A stretch of DNA of 6,219 nt from Anaerolineales bacterium (GTDB lineage: Bacteria; Chloroflexota; Anaerolineae; Anaerolineales; DRMV01): positions 1-6,219 of the forward strand of contig WGAK01000057.1 in assembly GCA_015494815.1 (NCBI GenBank), in the 5' to 3' direction. The translations under genes and the position numbers were made by a program. Positions 1 to 5,365 of this stretch are shown one piece after another (position 1 is the first letter of the stretch; every line of letters begins with the position of its first letter). The notes under the pieces are model-generated. The model did not search any database. It was not told where the DNA came from and was given only the letters and a program-made list of their open reading frames with translations.

Positions 1-392
1 CCGGTCAGAAGCGCAGCGTGGTGCGCCGCCTGCAACGGGAAGGCCGGGTGGTGGGCATGGTGGGCGACGGCATCAACGACGCGCCCGCCCTGGCCCAGGC
101 CGATGTGGGCATTGCCATCGGCACCGGCACCGATGTGGCCATCGCCACCGCGGACGTGGTGTTGGTGGGCGGCGACCCGCGCGGCGTGCCTCGGGCGGTG
201 GATTTGGCCCGTCAGACCCTGCGCACCATCAAGCAGAACCTGTTTTGGGCTTTCGTGTACAACGTGCTGCTCATCCCGTCGGCGGCGATGGGGTTGTTGC
301 ACCCTATGCTGGCTGCGGGCGCGATGGGCATGAGCAGCGTGTTCGTGGTGACCAACAGCCTGCGCCTGCGCGGCTATCGCCCTTCGGTGTAA
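1..392 (+). CDS. P1B-type heavy-metal (probably Cu+) ATPase, C-terminal fragment
   Basis: This is the 3' end of a membrane cation-transporting P-type ATPase, open at the window's left edge; the reading frame starts at base 3 and ends with TAA at 390-392, about 129 residues. Visible are the P-domain hinge GDGINDAPAL, then the ADVGIAIGTGTDVAIATADVVL segment that ends the ATP-hydrolysis domain. Two transmembrane helices follow. The penultimate one contains FVYN-x4-P and the last one contains MGMSS (MxxSS). In the P1B family, YN in TM7 and MxxSS in TM8 are the signature of Cu+ exporters (CopA group), so copper export is the best inference. The N-terminal metal-binding domains, the CPC motif and the DKTGT phosphorylation site lie outside the window, so metal specificity rests on the last two helices only. 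Silver transport is the main alternative. The gene appears to be the last of its unit, because a hairpin-rich non-coding stretch follows. Confidence 0.93.
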   Translation, partial: GQKRSVVRRLQREGRVVGMVGDGINDAPALAQADVGIAIGTGTDVAIATADVVLVGGDPRGVPRAVDLARQTLRTIKQNLFWAFVYNVLLIPSAAMGLLHPMLAAGAMGMSSVFVVTNSLRLRGYRPSV

Positions 393-433
393 GCGCGGCG
401 ACACACGCCGGTGGTGGATCTCTCCCTACCCCC

Positions 434-463
434 GCTTCGGCGGCGCTTTTGCGCCGCCGAAGC
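434..463. repeat. Perfect 13-bp hairpin inside the palindromic element
   Basis: GCTTCGGCGGCGC (434-446) is followed by TTTT (447-450) and its exact complement (451-463). It lies 41 bases after the ATPase stop codon. It could work as a transcription stop or 3'-end stabiliser for that gene, but no T-run follows on the plus strand, so a classical intrinsic terminator is not supported. Confidence 0.75.
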
Positions 464-464
464 C

Positions 465-501
465 GCCCCCTTCCCTCTCTTTCTAAGAGAGGGAAGGGGG
501 C
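465..501. repeat. Perfect 17-bp hairpin inside the palindromic element
   Basis: The arm GCCCCCTTCCCTCTCTT (465-481) pairs without mismatch with 485-501 across the three-base loop TCT (482-484). The polypurine/polypyrimidine arms and the tiny loop favour cruciform extrusion in DNA or a very stable RNA stem. No T-run follows on either side. Confidence 0.75.
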
Positions 502-609
502 AGGTGAGCCGAGCGTAGCGAGGCTCAGCGGGGGATGGGTGAGATCGAACCGGGCGAGTTGCCCTTAAGCACTGTACCCCAAAGCGAAGCCCATCGCGGG
601 GCATTGCCG

Positions 610-638
610 TTGGCAGCGCATCGGGCGCGTGGTATAAC
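610..638 (+). promoter_or_regulatory. Sigma70-like promoter for truD
   Basis: TTGGCA (610-615) and TATAAC (633-638) each match the consensus -35 and -10 at five of six positions, with an ideal 17-bp spacer. Transcription would start near 645, giving a leader of about 38 nt before the truD ATG. The promoter is downstream of the palindromic element, so truD expression should not depend on read-through from the ATPase gene. The rest of the gap between the element and truD (547-682) shows no gene or other clear signal. Confidence 0.7.
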
Positions 639-682
639 CTATCTGCCGGCCGAGCCTTCATCCCCCACTGCAGGAAGCCGCC

Positions 683-1756
683 ATGCCGTACGCGCCCTGG
701 TCCACCCTGCCGCGCGTGGCCGCGCCCGAACTGCGCTTTCCGGGCCGGTTGCGTACCACCCCCGACGACTTCGTGGTCGAAGAAATCCCGGCTTACGAAC
801 CCGCGGGCGAGGGCGCGCACACCTTCGTGCGGCTGACCAAGCGGGGGCTCACCAGCGCGGCCGTGCGCGAACGGCTGGCCCGGGCTTTCGGGGTGGCGCC
901 CGAGGCCATCGGCATGGCGGGCTTCAAAGACCGCCACGCGGTGACCACCCAAACCTTCTCGGTGCCGCATCCCGACCCCGCGGAAGTGCTGGCCCGGGCC
1001 CGGGCCGCGCTGCCCGAGGTGACCATCCACTGGGCCCGGCGGCACCCGCACAAACTGCGCACCGGCCATTTGCGCGGCAATCGCTTTCGCATCGTGGTGC
1101 GCGCAGTGCCGCCCGACGCCTGGCCGCGCGCCCAGGCCATTGCCCGCCGTTTGCGGGCCGTGGGCGTGCCCAACTACTACGGCCCGCAGCGCTTCGGCCG
1201 CCTGGGCGACAACGCCGCGCGCGGCCGCGCGCTGTTGCAGGGCCGTGGGCCGCGCAAGAAGTGGCTGCGCAACCTGCTGATTTCGGCCTACCAGGCCGAG
1301 TTGTTCAATCGCTACCTGGCCCGCCGGGTGGCCGAGGGCGGCTTCACCCGCCTGCTGCCGGGGGACATCGTCCAAAAGGCCGACACAGGCGGCATGTTCA
1401 TGGTGGACGACCCTCAGGCCGAGGCCGCGCGCTATGCCCAGGGCGCCATCCACTTCACAGGGCCCATCTTTGGCTACAAGATGTGGCTCGCGGGCCAGGA
1501 CGCGGGCGCGTTGGAGCAGGCCATTCTGGCGGCCGAGGGTCTGACCTTGGACGCCTTTCGGCGGGTGCGGGCCAAGGGCACGCGGCGCGTGGGGCGCCTG
1601 TGGCTGGCCGATTTGGTCGTCGAACGCCTGGGCCCCGACGCGCTGGTCTTCACCTTCACCCTGCCCAAAGGCGGGTTTGCCACGGCCGTGCTGCGGGAGT
1701 TTCTGCTGGACCCGCCCCCGGACGCGCCCCCGGCCGCGGCGCCGCGTAGCCCTTGA
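683..1756 (+). CDS. truD: tRNA pseudouridine(13) synthase TruD
   Basis: TruD isomerises uridine 13 in the D-arm of certain tRNAs (classically tRNA-Glu) to pseudouridine, in the cytoplasm and without cofactor. The protein has 357 residues, close to the roughly 350 usual for the bacterial family. Family marks appear in order: the N-terminal DDFVVEEIPAYEPAGEG segment, the catalytic motif GMAGFKDRHAVTTQ with the presumed nucleophile Asp83 after Lys82, and NYYGPQRFG at 164-172 at the start of the TRUD-specific domain. RNLLISAYQAELFNRYLA follows. The C-terminus ends in a Pro/Ala-rich tail (about the last 15 residues) that is probably dispensable. The ATG at 683 is preceded by AGGAAG (672-677) at a 5-base gap, which supports this start. 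It has its own promoter and appears monocistronic, because the trpS promoter begins at its stop codon. Confidence 0.96.
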   Translation: MPYAPWSTLPRVAAPELRFPGRLRTTPDDFVVEEIPAYEPAGEGAHTFVRLTKRGLTSAAVRERLARAFGVAPEAIGMAGFKDRHAVTTQTFSVPHPDPAEVLARARAALPEVTIHWARRHPHKLRTGHLRGNRFRIVVRAVPPDAWPRAQAIARRLRAVGVPNYYGPQRFGRLGDNAARGRALLQGRGPRKKWLRNLLISAYQAELFNRYLARRVAEGGFTRLLPGDIVQKADTGGMFMVDDPQAEAARYAQGAIHFTGPIFGYKMWLAGQDAGALEQAILAAEGLTLDAFRRVRAKGTRRVGRLWLADLVVERLGPDALVFTFTLPKGGFATAVLREFLLDPPPDAPPAAAPRSP

Positions 1757-1781
1757 CGCGAGGCGTGCTTTTGGCTACACT
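1753..1781 (+). promoter_or_regulatory. Sigma70-like promoter for the trpS T-box leader
   Basis: TTGACG (1753-1758) and TACACT (1776-1781) are separated by exactly 17 bp, with five of six and four of six consensus matches. The -35 box contains the truD TGA stop codon (1754-1756), so the two units are packed end to end. Transcription should begin near 1788, about 20 bases before the first strand of T-box Stem I, as expected for a leader riboswitch. Confidence 0.7.
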
Positions 1782-1787
1782 ACGGCC

Positions 1788-2070
1788 ACACAAGGGTTCG
1801 GACCAACGACGACGAACGGGACGAGTACCCGCGGAACGGGCTGCAGAGAGCCGCCGGGCCTGGGCTGCGACCCGGGGTAGCACCGTCGGCGGGGAATGGC
1901 CCCGGGAGTCGCCTGCCCCAACGCCGCGGCGCGGTCAGTAGGGCAGGCCGGTGCCCACCGTTAGCGGGCCAGAGCGGGCCGCGGGCCGAAGGGCCGGCGC
2001 GCGGTCAAGCGGGGTGGTACCGCGAGCGCATCACGCGCCCGTCCCCGTGGTGGGGCGGGCGTTTGTCGTT
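1788..2070 (+). promoter_or_regulatory. T-box riboswitch (tryptophan-specific) leader of trpS
   Basis: T-box leaders bind a specific tRNA: the specifier codon reads its anticodon and a UGGN bulge tests whether its 3' end is uncharged. All main parts can be traced. The Stem I base CGAC (1810-1813) pairs with GTCG (1908-1911). GAA (1814-1816) faces GGA (1905-1907) as a K-turn. CGGG (1817-1820) pairs with CCCG (1901-1904). AGTA at 1824-1827 marks the specifier loop, and TGG at 1897-1899, after GGGGAA, is the Trp specifier codon. CCCGC/GCGGG (1828-1832 with 1889-1893) closes the loop. AGAGAG (1845-1850) and a distal loop with GGCTGCGACC follow the usual pattern, on a stem CCGGG/CCCGG (1854-1858 with 1871-1875). 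The T-box sequence GGGGTGGTACCGCG is at 2011-2024. Its GGGG can pair with CCCC at 2043-2046, which otherwise forms the terminator. Uncharged tRNA-Trp should therefore raise trpS expression. Confidence 0.93.
2036..2070 (+). terminator. T-box-controlled attenuator (intrinsic terminator)
   Basis: CGCCCGTCCC (2036-2045) pairs with GGGGCGGGCG (2052-2061) in a 10-bp stem with one T-G wobble and a six-base loop. The downstream tract is GTTTGTCGTT, only moderately T-rich. The 5' arm includes the CCCC that can instead pair with the T-box GGGG, so termination and antitermination are mutually exclusive. The weak T-tract suggests leaky termination or some help from the very GC-rich stem. Confidence 0.78.
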
Positions 2071-2078
2071 GCCCCGGA

Positions 2079-2097
2079 CCCGGCCGGCGCAGCCGGG
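2079..2097 (+). other. Small GC-rich hairpin between attenuator and trpS
   Basis: CCCGGC (2079-2084) is complementary to GCCGGG (2092-2097) across a seven-base loop. It sits in the 85-base stretch between the attenuator and the trpS start. It has no T-run and does not include the ribosome binding site, so it is probably only leader structure. A role in mRNA stability is possible but unsupported. Confidence 0.45.
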
Positions 2098-2155
2098 CGC
2101 GCGCTTGCCGCGACAGGCCCCGGCCCGAGCACATCTTCCCCAGGAGTATGGGCTT

Positions 2156-3235
<1,080 letters not shown>

Positions 3236-3245
3236 GGCCAAAACC

Positions 3246-3273
3246 ACAGGGCGGGCCACCCGGCCCGCCCTGT
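3246..3273. terminator. Bidirectional terminator between convergent trpS and DUF59 gene
   Basis: ACAGGGCGGGCC (3246-3257) pairs perfectly with 3262-3273 around a four-base loop, inside the 79-bp gap between two converging genes. On the minus strand the stem is followed by GGTTTTGG, a short T-run. On the plus strand it is followed by TCCCTTG, a weaker tail. Both polarities would benefit from a stop here, so a shared terminator is the natural reading, likely more efficient for the minus-strand operon. Confidence 0.75.
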
Positions 3274-3314
3274 TCCCTTGTGAAAGGTGGTTGCCCCGCC
3301 TGTGCATTCGGGAT

Positions 3315-3728
3315 TTACCACCAGAGTCCCCATTTTTTCAGCAGTTCGCCGTCTTCGACCATGGACATGTCCCACACTTCGGTGCCCATCTCGATGGCCG
3401 TGGGCACGCCCAGCAGTTGCTCGGCCTTCTGCCGGGCCATTTCCAGCAGCGCGGGGCCATAAGGGCAGAAGGGCGTGGTCAGAATCATGGTCACCACGGC
3501 CTCGTTCTTGTCCGCATCGAGGCGCACATTGCGCACCAGGCCCAAGGTGATGATGTCCAGCCCGATTTCGGGGTCCACCACGGTGCGCAGGCCCTTGATG
3601 AGTTCCTCGACCTTGTCGGGATGCGTATCTTCCAGGTCCCAATGCGGGCGATTGCGCCCGGGCTGGGGGGTGCCTTCCGAAGCCGGGGGCGTGGTCGCGG
3701 CTTGGGGTTCGTTGGGGCGGTCGCTCAT
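3315..3728 (-). CDS. DUF59/MIP18-family Fe-S assembly protein (SufT-like)
   Basis: The 137-residue protein has a Pro/Ser-rich, probably disordered N-terminus (1-30) followed by a single DUF59 domain (about 37-117). Diagnostic are VVDPEIGLDIITLGLVRNV (50-68, with DPE at 52-54) and TTPFCPYG with the conserved Cys88. It ends in WDMSMVEDGELLKKWGLWW, which resembles the aromatic tail of the family. DUF59 proteins (SufT, the eukaryotic MIP18/CIAO2, PaaD) act in Fe-S cluster maturation or delivery to target proteins. Its place in an operon with a SufR-like regulator, opposite sufCB, supports a SufT-like role. The ATG at 3728 overlaps the upstream stop codon as ATGA and has GAGGAG 8 bases upstream, so translational coupling is likely. 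A longer in-frame version starting at 3914 was rejected because it lies entirely inside the regulator gene. The exact client is not known from sequence. Confidence 0.87.
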   Translation of the reverse strand: MSDRPNEPQAATTPPASEGTPQPGRNRPHWDLEDTHPDKVEELIKGLRTVVDPEIGLDIITLGLVRNVRLDADKNEAVVTMILTTPFCPYGPALLEMARQKAEQLLGVPTAIEMGTEVWDMSMVEDGELLKKWGLWW

Positions 3729-4375
3729 GATGGCTGCTCCTCGTTGAGAGAGTGCGTGGCCCGCGATGGGGCCGGGATGACATAAGTGCACACATGGTCG
3801 CCGTCCAGAATGCACTGGACGCGGGCTGCGGGAATGTCCAGCAAGGCCGCGATGAGGGTTTCGTCTACCGCGCACACCTCGGGGTGATTTTGCCCGATGT
3901 GCAGGTAGGGGCACGAGATTTCCCGCAGCACATAGTTGTCACCCTCGCGCTGCCATTCCACGGTGAAGCCTTCTTGTTGCAGCAAGTGGGCCACGAATTC
4001 CAGGCGTTGCTCTAAAGTCAGGTCTTCCACCTGGGGGACATATTCCTCGGCCATCTGGCGGGCCATTTGGGTGAACAGTTGCCCCACCATGTGCGGCGGT
4101 AAGGTTTGCTTGAGTTGCTTCAGCAGCCGCACGGTGAATTGCACATAACGCGAAGGAAAGCGCTCCAGGCCCAGGGGGGTCAAATAATACACCCGCCGCG
4201 GGCGGCCGACGCCGTGGCGTTCCTCTTCCGACGCAATCAGCCCTTCGGCCTCCAGGCGCGTCAGATGGTGCCGCACCGAAATGGGGTTGATGCCCAGTTC
4301 CGCGGCCAGTTCTTTGATGGTGCGGCGCGGTTTGGTCAAAAGCAGGCGCAGCAAGCGCTCGCGGGTTTTACCCAT
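3725..4375 (-). CDS. sufR: SufR-like Fe-S-sensing winged-helix transcriptional regulator
   Basis: The 216-residue protein begins with a winged helix-turn-helix (about 5-68): TIKELAAELGINPISVRHHLTRLEAEGLI is the recognition unit and GVGRPRRVYYLT is the wing. The C-terminal part carries four cysteines at 155, 168, 188 and 196, in the pattern C-x12-C-x19-C-x7-C, starting in ISCPYLHIGQNHPEVC. SufR repressors of the DeoR/ArsR-like group bind an Fe-S cluster through such C-terminal cysteines and repress the suf genes when clusters are plentiful. The gene is divergent from sufCB and first in an operon with a DUF59 gene, the expected context. AAGGAAGG lies 5 bases before the ATG, and a near-perfect promoter is about 27 bases upstream. 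Autorepression together with repression of sufCB is inferred. Cluster type and operator are not determined by sequence. A general ArsR-family metal sensor is the main alternative, less likely given the neighbours. Confidence 0.88.
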   Translation of the reverse strand: MGKTRERLLRLLLTKPRRTIKELAAELGINPISVRHHLTRLEAEGLIASEEERHGVGRPRRVYYLTPLGLERFPSRYVQFTVRLLKQLKQTLPPHMVGQLFTQMARQMAEEYVPQVEDLTLEQRLEFVAHLLQQEGFTVEWQREGDNYVLREISCPYLHIGQNHPEVCAVDETLIAALLDIPAARVQCILDGDHVCTYVIPAPSRATHSLNEEQPS

Positions 4376-4401
4376 GCGTGCCTTCCTTCGAGGTCGGCTT
4401 T

Positions 4402-4430
4402 AGTATACCGGGGGTGTCTCTGGCTGTCAA
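4402..4430 (-). promoter_or_regulatory. Promoter of the sufR-DUF59 operon
   Basis: Read on the minus strand, TTGACA (plus-strand 4425-4430) and TATACT (4402-4407) are separated by exactly 17 bp, with a perfect -35 and a five-of-six -10. Transcription would begin near 4396, giving a short leader of about 20 nt to the sufR ATG. Upstream (4431-4458) is an AT-rich tract that could serve as an UP element. The strength predicted without regulation suggests that a repressor normally holds it down. Confidence 0.83.
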
Positions 4431-4467
4431 GATTTTTTAGATTTTTCTCTTGCAAATATTGACGGCC
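4422..4467. promoter_or_regulatory. Inverted repeat joining both suf -35 boxes, candidate operator region
   Basis: GGCTGTCAA (4422-4430) and TTGACGGCC (4459-4467) are inverted copies differing at one base, separated by 28 bp of which 22 are A or T. The repeat includes both -35 hexamers plus three extra complementary bases on each outer side (GGC/GCC), beyond what promoter function alone needs. A dimeric regulator such as the adjacent SufR-like protein could bind each half or bridge both. Part of the symmetry is unavoidable because two similar -35 boxes face away from each other. Confidence 0.4.
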
Positions 4468-4487
4468 ACCCCAAAGCCGCGTATAAT
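4459..4487 (+). promoter_or_regulatory. Promoter of the sufCB operon
   Basis: TTGACG (4459-4464) and a perfect TATAAT (4482-4487) are 17 bp apart. The start point would be near 4494, leaving about 54 nt of leader before sufC. It is back to back with the sufR promoter: the two -35 boxes are 28 bp apart and share the AT-rich tract between them. Confidence 0.85.
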
Positions 4488-4490
4488 GGG

Positions 4491-4520
4491 GACACATGCT
4501 CGCAATGTAGAGTCATTCTA
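4491..4520 (+). promoter_or_regulatory. Interrupted palindromes over the sufC transcription start, possible operator
   Basis: ACAT (4494-4497) and ATGT (4505-4508) form a dyad with a 7-base centre, and GAC (4491-4493) with GTC (4512-4514) extends it loosely. Next to it TAGA (4508-4511) and TCTA (4517-4520) form a second short dyad. They lie just downstream of the -10 box, where a repressor would block initiation. Each is short enough to occur by chance. Confidence 0.25.
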
Positions 4521-4547
4521 AACAACCTCCCAAGGAGAGAGCGTCCC

Positions 4548-5330
4548 ATGTCGGACACCCTGGACATTCGCAACCTGCATGCCCGCACCGAAGAGCGGGA
4601 GATTTTGAAAGGTTTGAACCTCACCCTGCGCAAGGGTGAAGTGCACGCGCTCATGGGCCCCAACGGCGCGGGCAAGAGCACTCTGGCTTATGTGCTTATG
4701 GGCCACCCCGCCTACGAGGTCACCGAAGGCGAGGTGCTGTTCAAGGGCCAGAACATCTTGGAGTTGGACCCCGAAGAGCGGGCCCACCTGGGCCTGTTCC
4801 TGGCCTTCCAGTATCCTGTGGCCGTGCCCGGCGTGACGGTGGCGAATTTCTTGCGGGCCGCGCTCAACGCCAAGCGCCAGGCCCAAAACCCCGACGACCC
4901 GGGCATTTCGGTGCTGGAGTTTCGCAAACTGCTGATGGAAAGGATGCGGCTCTTGGGCCTGAGCCCGGACTTCGCGGGGCGCTATCTGAACGACGGCTTC
5001 AGCGGCGGTGAGAAGAAGAAGACCGAGGTCTTGCAAATGGCCGTGTTGGACCCCGAGTTCGCCATTCTGGACGAAACCGACAGCGGCCTGGACATTGACG
5101 CGTTGCGGGCGGTGGCCCACGGCATCAACGCGCTGCGCGGGCCCGAACGGGGCTTCCTCATTATCACCCACTACAAGCGCATTTTGGACTATGTGAAGCC
5201 CGATTATGTGCACATTTTGGTGGATGGCCGCATCGTGGCTTCGGGCGGCCCCGAACTGGCCGACCAACTGGAGGCCGAGGGCTACAAGCAATGGGTCAAC
5301 GGGGCCGAACCCGTGGCCCCCACGGCCTGA
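4548..5330 (+). CDS. sufC: Fe-S cluster assembly ATPase SufC
   Basis: SufC is the cytoplasmic ABC-type ATPase of the SUF scaffold. It joins SufB and SufD in a SufBC2D complex and uses ATP to reshape the scaffold during cluster assembly; unlike transporter ATPases it has no membrane partner. The 260-residue product shows all nucleotide-binding motifs in order: Walker A GPNGAGKST (37-45, Lys43), Q-loop FQYP with Gln88, signature SGGE (152-155) in the SufC-typical NDGFSGGEKKKTE, Walker B AILDE (172-176) continuing TDSGLDIDAL, and the switch histidine His208 in IITHYKRILDYV. The SGGEKKK signature and the DETDSGLDIDAL run separate SufC from ordinary transporters. AAGGAGA (4532-4538) lies 9 bases before the ATG. 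It is first in the divergent unit and is followed after 35 bases by sufB. No residue needed for activity is missing. Confidence 0.97.
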   Translation: MSDTLDIRNLHARTEEREILKGLNLTLRKGEVHALMGPNGAGKSTLAYVLMGHPAYEVTEGEVLFKGQNILELDPEERAHLGLFLAFQYPVAVPGVTVANFLRAALNAKRQAQNPDDPGISVLEFRKLLMERMRLLGLSPDFAGRYLNDGFSGGEKKKTEVLQMAVLDPEFAILDETDSGLDIDALRAVAHGINALRGPERGFLIITHYKRILDYVKPDYVHILVDGRIVASGGPELADQLEAEGYKQWVNGAEPVAPTA

Positions 5331-5365
5331 GCCTCGTTCCCCAGCCTTTTCTCGTGGAGGATTGT

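Larger units (their letters stand above)
417..546. repeat. MITE-like / dispersed palindromic element with 20-bp terminal inverted repeats
   Basis: This 130-bp non-coding block is bounded by an imperfect inverted repeat: 417-436 and 527-546 are complementary at 17 of 20 positions. Both ends finish in GATC, which could be part of the repeat or a 4-bp palindromic target duplication. Inside are three hairpins in a row: a perfect 13-bp stem with a TTTT loop (434-463), a perfect 17-bp stem with a TCT loop (465-501), and a 6-bp stem TGAGCC/GGCTCA (505-510 with 522-527). No protein-coding signal is convincing on either strand. Such density of perfect palindromes between end repeats is typical of non-autonomous transposable elements or REP-like repeats. 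Copy number elsewhere cannot be seen from here, so mobility is inference. Its position just after the ATPase stop means its hairpins may also act as a transcription end. Confidence 0.6.

Noticed and set aside
417..546. CRISPR array
   Set aside because: The hairpins are inverted repeats and are not regularly spaced direct repeats with unique spacers.
547..682. Small gene or RNA between the palindromic element and truD
   Set aside because: I saw no short frame with a ribosome binding site and no stable conserved fold; only the truD promoter is supported here.
374..1453. Long minus-strand open frame (about 359 codons) opposite truD
   Set aside because: It is antisense to a clearly recognised TruD; the product is rich in Gly, Ala, Arg, Pro and His with no family motif, and the frame runs through the palindromic element. 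It is a by-product of high GC.
535..1749. Alternative plus-strand frame of about 404 codons overlapping truD
   Set aside because: It is out of frame with TruD, which has all family motifs; the product is low-complexity Ala/Arg/Gly/Pro.
2063..2155. N-terminal extension of TrpRS from a TTG at 2063
   Set aside because: It would begin right in the attenuator tail, has no SD sequence, and adds Pro/Arg/Ala-rich residues not seen before the GDRPTGRLHLGHY start of the family.
3315..3914. A 199-residue version of the DUF59 protein starting at 3914
   Set aside because: The added 62 residues lie wholly within the regulator's reading frame and are Arg/Pro/His-rich. The ATG at 3728 has a good SD sequence and the ATGA overlap.
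4518..5291. Minus-strand open frame opposite sufC
   Set aside because: It is antisense to an intact ABC ATPase gene, lacks motifs and has no matching promoter or ribosome binding site.
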